Positions 44,179 through 57,700 of a DNA stretch of 64,000 bases are shown here, piece by piece. Position 1 is the first letter of the stretch. The number at the start of each line of letters is the position of its first letter. Position numbers and translations under genes: made by a program. The notes under the pieces were generated by a model, which saw nothing but the letters and a program-made list of their open reading frames with translations, made no database searches and had not been told where the DNA came from. Origin of the DNA: Marasmius tenuissimus (Eukaryota > Basidiomycota > Agaricomycetes > Agaricales > Marasmiaceae); contig JAQOTA010000060.1 in the NCBI GenBank assembly GCA_029532415.1, positions 1,984,001-2,048,000 of the forward strand, given 5' to 3'.

Positions 44179-47100
44179 TCAAAATCTCGTTGCAGGATCC
44201 AGTGGACCCAATGGACCATACCGACCTCCAGTCGTTCCTGCATCTGTCGTGATCGGCGTTGTGGGTGTTGTGGGTGAGTAAATCGTGGAGCTGCTGTGGT
44301 TGATGAACGGCTGAGCGGTAGGAGATGCTGGACGTGTGGACGGTCGTGATGAATAACCATGCGGGGTGGTCAATTGGATCGCAGATTCGTTGTTCGAGCC
44401 TCGGTATCGTGGACTCGTTGGCGAAGGTCGGTCATCATCGAAACCCGACTCCAGCATTGCTTCCATGTCAAGTCCATCCACAATCGTGCCGCGCTTCATA
44501 GCATCATTCTCCGGAACCACAAGACCAACAGGGGGAGGCGGATACTGAGTGTTGTTCTCGTTGTACCCTCCAATTTGCGGCCCCCACTGGTCCTCCTCCG
44601 AGGAGACCATAGAGTACGAGTCTGACCCGTCGTACTGGCTCCGTATATCGGTGACACTGAGAAGCTCCTCTCCAGTGTAGAACCCTTGCTGATGCGTACG
44701 CTCAAATTCGCGACGTCTCTTCTCCTCACGACGGATCTTGCGCAATCTAGAACGTTCCCAGCCCTCCCACCTCCGCATCGGAATAGCCTCGCCATGGAAT
44801 TTCCCGCCTGGTCCGCCATGATCGTCTCCCTTGGCTTCGCCTTCCACTTTCCTGTAAGGAGATATTCCGATCAGCAATGCACTCACACTATACAGGACCA
44901 ACGAAAACACGCACCTAGTCTCTCCCCATGAAAAGTCGTCGAAATGCCAGAAAGCGTAAACAGGAAGAACGAAATTCCAAATCGGCAACGCAAGTAGATA
45001 AATGAACATCCAAAGAACGTAAACCACCTTTCCAGTCGTCAACAGAATCAAGAATCCGGGAAGACCGAGCACGGCGACCAAAAGAATCAACGGAATCGCT
45101 TGCTCAAAGGTCGTGGGAGGGTCGAGTATCATGCTGACGATGAGCGAGTACGTCAGTGCGATGGCGACAGGAAGGACTACTGTGCCGAGAAGGTCCATGA
45201 AAACCACAAACTGCATACTAAAGCAGAAAGTACCACAGAGGTTACGGACGAGTACCAGCTCCATCAAGTTGTGAATGGTAGAGTTGATCCAACGCCGTCT
45301 CTGCGATAGCAGAACTTTGAAGGAATCGGGAACGATAGTTCTACACCGCGCCTGCGGAAGGAACATCATTCTGCGGTTAGGGAAAGTGCGGAGGAGGATG
45401 GTAGTAAGGAAACGATCTTCTCCAAGAAGAAGCAGGTTCTTTTGGTGAAGAGTGGTGACTTCGCTTTGGCTGTATTCCTTGACGATCTCCGGTTTGATAA
45501 TCAGCGGTACCCAGTCGTCGCCAGAGGTTCGTCGTGCCTTCAACCTGAACATGGAGAAACATCCGGGAAGACAGGTCACACCACCAAAGACGGACTCGAA
45601 TGCTTTCGCGAGATGGTGGGAGATGAAATATTCAAATACTTGGATCGCCGTGACCCAAGATTGGCGTTTGTTGGCGATACGCGTCTCACCGCAGACACCC
45701 ATTATCATCTGATCATGATGCATGCAGTTCACTAGATGTCCCAGAGACTCGGGGAAGACTTTGGTATCAGCATCGACCTGCATTGCATCGTGAGTCGTCT
45801 GTATGCATTCATTGGGAAAGAAAAAACCCACCATCAGACAGACTTCGAAAAAATCCGGTGTCACTCCCATGAGAATATGTATCTTGCGAAACAAGTCGAA
45901 ATCGAGCGGTGTCATGCGATCGTTATAGGTGACGCGAGAGAAAAAGTTCATCAAGATGAGTTGACTGTCACGTTTTCCTCTGTTGCCTGGTTTCTTGTCA
46001 GATGCAGCTTCACTTTCTGTTCCACATTTGACAACGATAACGGTGGGGGTACGGCGTCCAGCGACAGCTGAAAGGATGTATTAGCTCAGGTTTAACGCAA
46101 GCAGAGGGGGAGAGGGGGGAAACTCACTGTAATGGCCAGCATACACCATCGCCCTGTTCTGTGCTTTTGCCCCCGATCCGACAGCTCCATATGTCATGGG
46201 TATAGGATCCCCAAACCTGGGATCGGCCTCCAATAAACCAACGCAAATATCCGGCGTGCTCTTCTTCTCTCCCGCTCCAGTGATCATTCCATCGGCGATG
46301 ATGAACAGGAGTTTCCTCCTGTCACTGTAAGTCGTGCGTGAAATAGAGTCCAATGTCGTCCGTAAAGACTCCTCGCCTTCAGAGTAACAAGTGACGAGAC
46401 AGACCGCGAAGAGTTCACGGCCAATCTCAGAAAGACTCATGATGGGCTGAGGATCCGCCGCAGGTGACAGGGTAGTGGATGAGGCGAGAGAGCGAGCTGA
46501 TCTGCTTGGATTCTTCGTCAATTTCTTGACTCCACCTCCTGCTCCTGCCCAAGGAGCTGTCCCCGTCTTGTTGTCAATGGAGAGATTGGCGCCTTCCGGC
46601 ATGACTGCAGGACTGATGGCGTGCCGGTTGAGCTCCTTGCTGTCAGGAGGCCCTGCAAGACGCTCGGACAGGAACCAGGTGAAGACACAGGCCATCACGA
46701 ATCGCAGCATGACAAGGCCCAAGATCACAAAGAGACCGACGTATAGAAGGAGCGAGGAAACGAAACATCCGGGTGTGATCTTGTCAATGTTCCCGGCAAC
46801 ATAACGCTGCTTGAGGCAAGGAACGGCAGACTTGAGATCTTTCCGGTAATAGAACAACCGCGTTCCGTCCTTCCCGCTGGAGGTGTCCTTGTTACGCAAG
46901 ATCGTGCGTAGTGCGGTGTCGACGTTGTCGGAGGGGATGGGATTGGGATTTTGTAGCATGTACGCTGTCATATTAAGCACTGCGCCGTCCAAGACAAAGT
47001 AGTCCTTGTCGTTCGCGACCTGTTCCCAATCAAAACCGGTTCTATAACCGCTGTCGATGAATCCGAGACTCTGAATGTTAGACGGGGTGGGGTTGGGAAG

Positions 47101-47754
47101 AACGCAAGGGGAGGTTTTCGGACAGGGATCGTCCTGCGCAATACGATAGGGAAGGCCGTTGCATGCAGGAAAATCTGAAGCTGTGCTTTTGAAGAAATCT
47201 GTGATATCACGACCAGGAGACTCCTCGGCGAGGGAGACGAAATTGACAACGTTGGATTGGGCGGAGGAAATGTTGTACATGTGACCTAGCACACTCAAGG
47301 TGCCAGGCGTTGACCCTACTCGTTCGAAAAGTCGATTGTCCCCACCCGTTAACGGACATAGGACCTTTTGTGTGCCAACCGTGGCGAATCCTACCAGTCC
47401 GCAAAGAATGAGAATAAGGAAACACAGTGTCATCTTTTCCCTCCATGCCTGCTGCATCGACTTGTCCTTTAAACCTCCCAATGAGCTCAGCAACACTCCG
47501 GGTGCCCAAAACGTGACGATGCGAGAGAATATCCGCCATGCGTCAGAACCATTGTATGCGTCTGGTGAAGGTGTGATTGGCTGGCCGCCGGATTGAGGGT
47601 TGATGAGGGGAACTGGGGCAACACTACGCTCTGGGCGAGTGAGGGTTTTTGCTCGTCGAATGGTTGTGCCCGAGTGAGGAGGTGGTTGTCGAGGACTTGT
47701 GGTTGGTACTGGGACGTCTGAAAAGTCGACATTTGGGTGTGAACGAGGGTTCAT
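44179..47754 (-). CDS. chs4: Chitin synthase, class IV (Chs3-like)
   Basis: Multi-pass plasma-membrane glycosyltransferase that extends chitin from UDP-GlcNAc. The ATG at 47754 opens a Pro-rich cytosolic N-terminus. Two membrane segments follow ([14 protein letters not shown] and [20 protein letters not shown]), the layout of class IV enzymes. Catalytic part: [35 protein letters not shown], then after an intron (about 46129-46072) [18 protein letters not shown] and [14 protein letters not shown], where a 51-nt intron before VDADTK is removed. The GT2 signature residues [14 protein letters not shown] (product-site EDR equivalent region) and [17 protein letters not shown] are present. C-terminal membrane helices and the tail motif [11 protein letters not shown] plus KVEGEAKG (intron between them) complete the class. 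The tail is Ser/Pro-rich. All catalytic motifs look intact. Confidence 0.95.
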
Positions 47755-49615
47755 GATAGGTGTGCGAGAATAAGGGAAAGGAAGGGAAAAGGAAAGGAAA
47801 AGAATGTGTTGGGAAGCGATGGACGACCAGCCTGAGCTAGTTCAGACCTGCTGGAAAGGTACAATCGCAGTCGTGATTGGTGGTGGTGTAGAACCAGTGA
47901 CTGAGAGTTGATGGTGATGAGGGCAAGCCTTGGCTCACTTTGCGGGAGCTTCTGCGTTGCCGCGGTTGCCGATACTGATCAAAATTCCCACATGTGTTGG
48001 AAAAAAAATCATCATCGTTGCTATGTATGGTCTTGTATGGTGAATAGTCTCTACCCATCTTCCATCTGTCACGAATCATGACCTAAATTTGGGATGTTGA
48101 AGCGGGGCCCGCTTGCACTTGTTCGGAGATTATAGATGCGAGTGAGGGGTGGAATGCTGGAGTGGCCTCCAGAATACAAGTTATCGAGTTCAGTCATGGT
48201 GAGTATCTCTCTCCTCATAGTCTTCGTGCTGCGTACATTCCATCGTCCGCCTTGGCGGGAAGCATGTACCTACTTACACATTCTTGTACCTGTTGATTGA
48301 ATATACCAGGTACCGTCAACTATGGCATAGAGTCCATGCCGCCCACGAACTCCATGGGCTTCATAATGACAGTAGTGGGTGAGTATAAGTAAGTCGCGCC
48401 TGTACCCAAGACACAGCAAATTTCTTTCTCTACCCGTATTCCTCTCGTACCCACCATGAGAAGACTCTGCTCGTACTTGCGACTCATCGGGATCTGTCAC
48501 CAAGACAGCCTGTGAGAACAACTTGATCCTGCGACCAATGGGGAAGCCTAAGGCTTAAGCGCCACTGAAGTCCTAGTTCAATTTGGAGCTCACGTTCCCC
48601 TATTGAACCGGGTGCAGATCGACATTCCCTTCGCACAGCTACCGTGGGCCGCGGTGTCGCTGTTCAAAGAGGCAAGTTCATTGCTGTGGACCCTTGATGA
48701 CCCTCATGGGTTGCTTCGAATCCCACAATCCCCTAGAGGACGGAGGATATGCAGGAAGGAACGCGCACATGACTTCCGCGCGATATCCGTGCACGGAGAC
48801 TGAAGGCGAGATGGTGGGGGTAGGACATGATAACTGGGGACCGTTTGGTCAAGATAGTCGCTCGGTTCCCCGTCAGTTCAATGGTTGTGGACAGGAGTTG
48901 GCGAAACGTCACTAGACGAATGTTGGTAATCGAGGATAGAGTCGGAAGAAGTGAGGCAAGCTGGGATCTGAATATTGCAGAGGCTATTCCCGACGAGTAG
49001 CGATGCGAAGGAGACCACAGCAAGGACGAGCAGATGTTCGACAGAGAGGTTGCAAACTTAAAGAGCTTGAGCCACGGGGAGCTGGGAATGTGTGGCGGTA
49101 GAAAGGCAATCGGGAGTTGTATTCGTGACTCGGCCCGTCAGAATAAGTGAGGGAAAGTCAAGCAAAGCACAAGGGCCCACTTACGTCTGCCTACTTATAT
49201 AACATATGCCCGAGCCACTGGAATAAAATGTGTGAGGATGTGGAGTCTATCTGTTCCAGATTTTCGTTACGACACGGTTGTAGGGAGCCGGGGCAAGTGG
49301 GGACTCGGATTGGAGCTCGTTGAGAGGGAGTTATTTCGAACTGCCTCGGCCGCGGTCACGGGACTTGTTGAGAGCATAGAGTCCTGGCTGCTGGCCAGAG
49401 TCGGTGAGAATGGGTGTCGGGAGGCTCAGCAGTGTTCATGGAGACGGGGGAGACGGTCGAACGTTCGGAGATTCGGCGTCATCGGATCTATGACACTCGA
49501 TGATTGGCGAAAAATGCATGACACAAACCAGGCGTGGGAAAACGGATTGATCTGGTTCAACCCGGGCTGCAAGTAAGCCAGGGTTGACCGCAACGTCGTT
49601 TGGAGTGGTTGGACC
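47755..49615. other. Large divergent intergenic region
   Basis: 1.86 kb between the starts of chitin synthase (minus) and the nucleotide-sugar transporter (plus), much longer than other spacers here. Open frames (minus 48079-47837; plus 49232-49576) lack recognisable motifs and have no good splice partners. It most likely holds extended promoters, a long 5' leader or a non-coding transcript. I see no tRNA or transposon. Confidence 0.45.
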
Positions 49616-51197
49616 ATGTACCACCGTCAAGCACCGTCTCTGCGTCGCCCCTCCCATCCTACAACCTTACCTCTGCAGACCTCAACGCCCTCTGCGTCGT
49701 CCTCGTCGTCTCCGACAATCTGTGGGCTGCCTTTGAAGTATCTTTCGTGCGTACTCTTAGTCGACTTGGCATTCTCGCCCAATACTTACCTACCCGTTTT
49801 ACCAAAGCCTCGTCACCCTCGCTGTTCAGAATGCAGCTCTCTCCATCGTTATGCACCATTCCCGAGTTTCGACACCGCCCTCACTGTCGTATTCACCAGC
49901 TTCAGCCGTTCTTCTCAATGAACTGCTCAAGGGGCTCATTTCCTTCATCATCGCTCTTTGTCGCGCTCCAGAGATAGCAGACCTTCGCTGGCGAGAAATG
50001 TCCTATATGGAGGTTCTATCTACCCTTCCTTACCCTTGGACGCCCTCGTTCTGGTCCGTTTGCGGCGAAATTTTCAGTCCTGATTGCTGGAAGCTTTCTA
50101 TACCGGCTATACTTTACGTCGTTCAAAATTCGCTTCAGTTCGTTGCCATAAGCAATCTTCCTGTCGCGTCCTTCCAGGTCACATACCAGATGAAAATCCT
50201 CACCACCGCCGCATTCTCTGTTCTCCTCCTTCGGAAGCGGTTGACCCCCACGAAATGGGTCTCACTTTCTCTCCTCGCCATTGGCGTCGGTATTGTGCAG
50301 ATTCAGACTTCCTTCCCTAGCGAAGCACCGAAAAACACGCCCGTTGGCAGCGCCCACGACTCTGCCCCCCTCCACATACACGTCATGAGCCCATTGAAAG
50401 GCTTCATTGCTGTTACAGCCGCGTGTTTCACCTCTGGGCTTGCCGGCGTATATTTCGAAATGGTTCTCAAAAACTCTAAAGCAGACCTTTGGGTCCGTAA
50501 TGTCCAGCTATCATTATTCTCAATTATACCCGCACTACTCCCTATCCTATTCTCGACTACTCCATCCCACAACGAAGGCTTCTTCTCCAGCCTCTTGAAA
50601 AACTTTGGTTCTTGGGCATGGGCAACTGTGGGGATCCAGGTCTTCGGCGGCCTTGTTACCGCGATCGTGATCAAATACTCGGACAATATCCTTAAAGGCT
50701 TCGCTACCAGCCTTTCCATCATCCTATCTTTCCTCGCGTCTGTGGTGTTATTTAATTTCCAGATCACGCCCTCGTTCATCATCGGCGCTTCGACCGTGTT
50801 GTGCTCGACGTGGATGTACAACCAACCAGCCGGGAAAGAGCCCATTTCCATTGTGCTGTCGTCCTCGAAACAGTCCAACACCCCTTTCACCCCAGTTGAT
50901 CCCAAAGAGCCCATCATCGGAGAGATACCGAAAAAAAAGCCGTCCCCGTTCAGTAGTCCACGTGTGATGGCCAGCGCACTTGGACTAGGCCAAGGCACAG
51001 AGACTAATGGCGCGCGAGATCAGAACATGCTTTTCCCGGACATGAACGATACACAGAGATACAACTTCGAGCCATACGGTTCCCCCTATTCGTCTCGCGC
51101 ACCTTCCCGCGTTCCTTCGCGCGCGCCGACCCCGAACCCACTGCCCCCATCTATTCGACGCAGTTCCTCTACCTCGGAGGCTAATACTGTTTCATGA
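49616..51197 (+). CDS. gms1: UDP-galactose-type nucleotide-sugar transporter (SLC35A family)
   Basis: Golgi antiporter carrying a UDP-sugar inward in exchange for UMP. Two exons, 49616-49746 and 49808-51197, give 506 residues. The N-terminus before the first helix is Ser/Pro-rich and cytosolic. Family motifs are LKYLSLVTLAVQNAALSIVM (first helix, spliced), SAVLLNELLKGLISFIIAL, LYVVQNSLQFVAISNLPVAS plus FQVTYQMKILTTAAFSV (the most conserved stretch), LLRKRLTPTKWVSL, GLAGVYFEMVLKNS, WVRNVQLSLF, GGLVTAIVIKYSDNILKGFA and TSLSIILSFLASVVLF. The last ones contain the KYSDNILK motif shared by UDP-Gal and UDP-GlcNAc carriers. A Ser/Pro-rich C-terminal tail of about 150 residues is extra. The exact sugar is inferred; UDP-galactose is the best guess. 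Confidence 0.92.
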
Positions 51198-51786
51198 CGA
51201 AAGCTCGTAGAATCTTTTCCCCCCACATTTGCTACTTGTTTTATCCGATGACAATTTGTGACGACGCTCTCTTCCCTCTCCCCTCGCTCAACTACCAACA
51301 ATCTGAAGCAGTTTTTTTTACACTATTTTGACTTTGGTGCGCTTGAATTATACCCCCTTGCAAGACATAGACGACTCTTTTTATTTCACTACACATTGAA
51401 CATGAACACTTTCTCGTTGTGGGGTTCCGTCATTTTCACTCGAGGTACATAGGATAGTTCTGTTAATAGCACACGCTTCCACGCAACTTCTACATTAGGT
51501 ACTACTGGCCGATGGGCCCCTTTTCAATCAATAACCTGTGTAGGGCTTTGCCGCTTTTTCTTGCTTTGTTGTCAGCGGCTATCTGACCAGTTTGTGTTGT
51601 CATGCCCGGCTGGGTGTGATTCGACTTGTTACTTTGACTTTGACTTGGGCGTGGCGCCGAATTCCCGAGCGCAGTGCTTTGTGCTTGACCACGACCATCA
51701 ACGCCAGAAGCCCTTCTCCCTTCTCTACAAGTCGACGAACGTTACGAATACTGTAATATTAATCTCCCTCGGACCGCTCCAACTTG
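51198..51786. other. Intergenic: transporter 3' region and giant ATPase gene promoter
   Basis: 590 bases between two plus-strand genes. T-rich tracts (51310-51400) fit a 3' UTR. The sequence just before the ATG at 51787 contains no TATA box I can recognise. No gene is seen. Confidence 0.4.
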
Positions 51787-54700
51787 ATGGCAACACGCAT
51801 TGATGTGAGCTCCGAATCATGTCCTGCCGCCCGTTTCTCTCCCCTAATAGTAACATCGCTTCAAGTGGGATTCAGGATACGACGAAGCCGTCGAAGTCAA
51901 CCAGAGAGCCCTCATAGACAAAGTCCTCGCTCGTTACTCTGCAGAATTCACCGTGTTCCGCGAACTGCTCCAAAACTCGGACGATGCGCAATCCAAACGA
52001 GTCGAGATCCATTTCCAATCGGAAGCGTTCTTGGAAGGGAAACCTGTGGATGAGAACGCGCTTCCGAATTTGAAGACGACGCCGGTGAAGAGGTGGGTAT
52101 TCAAGAATGATGGGATGGCGTTTAGGGATGAGGATTGGAATCGGTTGAGGAAGATTGCGGAGGGGAATCCGGATGAGGATAAGATTGGGGCGTTTGGTGT
52201 TGGTGAGTGACGGTGGGAGTGGTGTGTTCGTTGCGTGTGTTGAGTTCTTGTTAGGTTTCTACAGCTTATTCTCCGTTACGGATGAACCAAGGGTGCTTTC
52301 CGGCAGTAAGCATTGAACGACTGGTCAGCGCTTCAGCAACGATCGTCTTACTTCCTCTCTCTCTCCAGACCGATGGATGTGGTTTTACTGGAACAAGGAC
52401 CAACTAATGACCCGTAGAGGGCCGGCTAAAGAGAACGACACGCAAGAGCCTCAAGTTGAACAGGAGAGCAGTGAATGGACGTCTTTCGAAATGCCTCTCA
52501 GGGAAGAATCGCCTATACCCGTCGCGTTCGACTTTACCAGATTCCTCACATCCTCAATAACATTCATGACGCATCTATCGCAAGTCAGCGTATTCTTTGA
52601 CGACAAGTGTCTCGTCAAGCTGTCGAAGAGTGCAAAACCGCCAAAAGTATTGGAATTACCGGGGCATCTTGAAGCACAAACCAAATCAAGAACTATGCGT
52701 ATCATCGCGTTGCAATCGACTCGTGAGTATACAAATTTCTCTGAGGGAGGACTAACGATTGACCAAATTACAGCCCTCCACATCCAAGCCGAGGTTATGA
52801 GATGGGTTTACTCGTCCGGAACAGAACGACCGCCACCACCCACCGCCATTCAACCAGTTAAAGCTTCCAACGCTGCTACCTCGTCTTCCTGGTTCTCTTC
52901 GTTCTTCCGAACTCCTGCACCTTCACGGCCAGCGACACCTCTGCCTCCGCCACCGCCGGTACTTCCGATAGACCACCTCGCTGTGTCCAAGACCAACGTC
53001 GAGTTGTCGATTTTCTCGGCTCAGGCAGAGACTCGGTTAGATAACAAAGTTGCGGCTGAGATACACCGATCTACTAAGAAGAAACCTCCGGCTAGGCTGA
53101 GATATGATCTTATATATGTAATTGTCGTCTTCTTTTGTGTGTGTGTGTAGATGCTCAAAGGGTCTTTCTGACTTTTTATCTTTGTTTGCTAGACTGCCAA
53201 AGAACAGTATGATGCAAGTAAGAAGGAAGATGAAGAGTTGCCGTTTGCCACTGGGAGTGTCTTTCAAGGGTTGAGGGCTGATTTGGAAGGGTGAGTTCTG
53301 GACGTTTGGTTTGTGTGGGTTCGGGTGCTCATCAATCGTCATTGTCTAGAACGGGAGCGGGGAGAGTTTTCATTGTGAGTCTTGGTAGTCCCTCCGTGTG
53401 GATTTCTCGCGGATTGAGGTGATCTGCTTCAGGGTCACGCAACGGCACAAACGACTGGCTTGGGAGGACATATGGTATGTTTTTTTAGGTTTGTGCGTGG
53501 ATGCGGAACACTCCGTCACAGTTACTTCCTCAGAGCTCGAGGTTTATACCAACCGTTGAGAGAGAATCGATAGATCTCATGTGAGTAGCTCGATCGACTT
53601 TCCCCTCTTCTGTCTGGAGGCTCAAACATTTTCCCTGAAGGGATCGGAATGTCGCTAGTAAGCCGTTTCATCGAACGGACCTGTGTGCGTGGCTAAATCT
53701 CGAGAAAAATAGTCTGGAACAGAGAACTGCTCGACGTTGGAGGCATCGTCGCACGGGCTGCATACGAGATAGAACTCGGCGACATCAAGATGTTGTGGGA
53801 CGGTGCTACATCTGCATCTCGGCCTCCCGATGCAGAGATACAGACGTGGTTGACAGGCCGAGCTATTCACGCCCTCAAATTTTTTACATTCCACCAGTCT
53901 ACACCTTCTCCCGATATCGCGAGCCTCTTGGGAGCTGCTTTCTTTTCTTGCACAGTTGCGAAACAGTTCTCGATCATGTCGTCTGTTGGTGTACGCGATG
54001 CGACTGAAGTCAGGTTACCTGATGCGACGTTCACGTTCCTCAAGAATCTGCCCGTTTTGGCCGACGAGGTCCTCAATGGAGCGCGACCGATGGTGACTTC
54101 GTTACAGAACCGGGGGTTGATCAAATCCATTCGCTTTGACGATGTTTTGCGCGAGTTGCAGGATAGGCCTTTACCAGAGGAAGAAATGACTGCTTGTCTC
54201 AAATGGTGGGCGGGCATCAAGGGTACCTTGACACAGAGCGCACGTACTAGTCTACTGAACAATGCGGTCCTCGTCACTGGGATTCCGGGAAGCAAGGACG
54301 AACGGATAATACCACTGAGTACTATCCGGACGTTCTTCAATCAGCGTAGCGGTCTCGGTATCCCCCTCGAAGGTCCCTTACCGGACCATATGCTGCCCGT
54401 AAGCATCAGTAAACACCTCACTCCCGAACAACTTACCTCCTCGTTCACGTGGAAAGCGCTCTCGATTCTGGACTGGCTTCAGCATATCTGTACGACTCCT
54501 TGTGCGCCGGAATTCGACATCCGGTTATCGCCTCCTTGGGCGGAGAAAGTGCTCAATGTGATCATCCGTGGATGGCAATCTGCGGCTACTGAGACAAAGC
54601 TGGAGATTATCGATATGTTCCAGACGATACCGTGTATACCGACTTCGGCGGGTATGAAGGTTCCTCAAGAGGCGTACTTCGTTTCGGCGGATATTTTCCG

Positions 54701-57700
54701 TGATCTTGCGGTGGTTAAGTTGCCGTCTGGGGCTCCTGTCAAAGGACCGATGGAAAGGGTGTTGACGGCTCTGAAGGTCAGGAAGCATATTGACCTCCAG
54801 ATTATATTCAGCCGGTAAGATGGACCTTTTTATTCCATCCACACGCCGACTTCGTTTACTCACTCTTCTTCATCTACTCTTAGAATGGTGAAGACGAACG
54901 AATGGACTACGGCAGAGCTAGTCAAGTACCTGGTGTCTGTCCGAGGCACGCTGAGTGAAGATGAGATAGACAGGTTGAAGGCAACAGTTGCGTTTGGTGC
55001 TGAAAATCAAGATAGCGAAAAGCGATACCAAGCTCGACAGCTTTATGAACCTTTGGATGTCTTTAGACAGCTTGGATTGCCCGTACTGGATTGGGGCAAA
55101 CAGACGAGATGGCGCAGTTCGTCTGATGAAGGTGCGTATAGATTTCTCAGGGATAGGTATGCGGTCTCAAACACGGCTTTTGCAGCGAAGTTTCTGTTTG
55201 AGCTTGGCCTGAAGAGGCAGCCGTCACTGGCCCTAATAATACGGATGTGCACTGATGCCAATAGCAAGGTATGCTCGATATACTTGGCTGACCTAGTCTA
55301 CAACTGACTTCGGCGAATATAGATCAGGGAATTGTCCCTGACATATCTGGTGGACCACATTCCGGCTGTTTATCACGACTACGATCCTGTCCATTACCGG
55401 GAATTCCAGTTCATACCGTCGAAGAAGAATGGGCAGAAGTGTCTATGCTCGCCCCAAGAGGTACGAGCCGCTGTGTTTTCAGCAAGTAATATAAGGATTC
55501 TCATTTATCCCATAGGTTTATGCAAATCCTAAATGGGCCGCCTTCGACTTGCCTATACTTGCTTCCGAGAAGAGCGATCTCGCAGCAAAGCTGAAGATCA
55601 GAGATCACCCAGTCTCTACGACTCTTATGGATATTCTGATCACACGTCCACCAAAGGACGTGGCACAGGCGAGAGAGTGGTTCCAGATCCTCGCAGCCCA
55701 CGTTGGGGGTCAGTGACTTCGTGCCATGCCTCAGACTTTGCTGAAACCATACCTTGACTTTTGTAGAATTCTCCGCCATACAGCTGGGAAAGCTGTCTCA
55801 ACTTCCTATCATCCCTATTTCAATACAGGAGAAGAACACGATTTATCGACCTCCTAACCAATGCTACTTTGGACAGGAAGCTCAACAGACTTTCCACTCC
55901 AAGCTATTTGTCTTCATCGACTTTGGTCAAGTCGCAAATAGTTTCTTGAATGCTTGCGGGGTCAAACCGCAACCGACGACAGATGAGGTCGCTCAAATAC
56001 TACTCAACGATCCTGGTAATTTTTACCAACTGGCTGGAACCGTGGAGAAGTAAGTCTTGCGTTCGAACCCCTGGTTGGCTACCGGCGACTGACCAGCATT
56101 GTAGCTTTTTGATGGAGTTGAAAGCCATCGCCGCCAATTCCCGTCTTCTGAGCTCGAATACGGTAGCGCGAATGAAGAAGACGCCGGTTCTGTTGGCTTT
56201 CCAACGGAAACAGGTTTCTGAGAAGGCTGCCTTGGAGGACGAAGAACATGAACCGGTTCCCGTTGGTTTGAAAACTGCAGACAAGATAATCATCGCAGAT
56301 GATGCGATCGCTCTACAGCTTTTTGGGGATTCTTTGTTCACTGCACCTCAAGATAACACGCTCGAAGGTTGGTCGGTTACCTGTGTTTGTGAGACTCGTT
56401 TGACGCTTCCCAGATTTCTACTTCTTACTTGGTTCCCGCCGATTGAGCTCGTTGGTGAAAGAAGATCCAAAGCATTCCGACGAAGTCAAGAACTCTAAAC
56501 AGGCAGCAGAGATACGCAATTTGATTTTGGAGAGACTTCCTCTCTTTCTGCACGAACATACACATGCAAAGACCCGACTTTCCTATTCGTGGCTGAAAAC
56601 CAGGAACAACTTCCTCGTCAAGAGTTTTGGCAAGGTATCGATCACCAAAAACCTCAAATACGGGGATCTACATCTTTCCAAAGTCCAAGAGGCATCAGCC
56701 GTTTCCTATCGACAGCCAGGGGGAAGTCTCGAGCTGTGGCTTGCCGGTCACACCCAGATCGACATGTACGAGTGAGTGTTTAGAGGACCTTGTCGTCACT
56801 GATGAGAGAGGAAGATCAGAGCTGATGATCTACTGCGATGTTTCAGAGTTGCGATGTCCTTCAACCGGTACTTTTTCGATGCACCGAAAGCCAACGACAC
56901 GTTATTGTTTATGACACTGCTTTCAAGTGATCTTCGATCGTTAAAGAGACGAGGATATAACGGTGCGTAACCTCCGCTCAAAATGAACTGGTCTACAACG
57001 ACGATTGCACACATACAGTGGACCGGATTCTTCGTGAGCAGGACGCTCAGCGACAAGCGATACGGGAGGCTCAAATCAAAGCTGCATCGGAGAAGGAGAA
57101 GGCGGCTAGCAATCAACCTCCTGTGATTCCTCCGCCTCTTCCTCCTATCAATAATGTGCCTGCATCCGTGTCCGATCAGGAGGTCGCTCCCGTTTCATCG
57201 TCGCCAAAGCGACAGAGCACTGTAATAAAAAATTGGGGCCAAAAGTTGAAGAACATTACCCACTCGGGGCCGGGGACAGGGAAAGACGCGTCGGCTCCTG
57301 GACCACCGCCTCTTGACAGGACGACGCGTCCTCCTATTCAGCATGACCCCACACAGGGGGCAACGCCTTTACAGAATATTGGTGAGTGGAACATGAATTC
57401 ATTTCCGATTTGTGGATATCATTTGATCAATACCTTTCTGTTTAGCCGCGAATATTGATATGGCCGTTCGAGGATGCCGACCCGAAGCAGGAAATCTAAT
57501 CCATAACAGAGAGCAGATGCAACGCGTAAAGGAGAGCCTCGACGAGGGCTACTGTGACGTTTCTGGACGCGTCGGGGACTTGAAGGAGATCGGTGAGCGC
57601 GGCTTTTCGTCATCTTGAAGAGAGGGGTTTTGTTCATCAACCTTTCTTCTAGGGAAAATGGGAGACGTAAAGGTTTATCTTTCGTATGGTAAGTGTGGGT

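Noticed and set aside
47837..48079. Possible upstream exon or small gene before chitin synthase
   Set aside because: No domain, no compelling splice to the chitin synthase start at 47754, and composition like non-coding sequence.
49232..49576. 114-codon plus-strand open frame
   Set aside because: No recognisable motif and no splice partner; lies in the promoter region of the nucleotide-sugar transporter.
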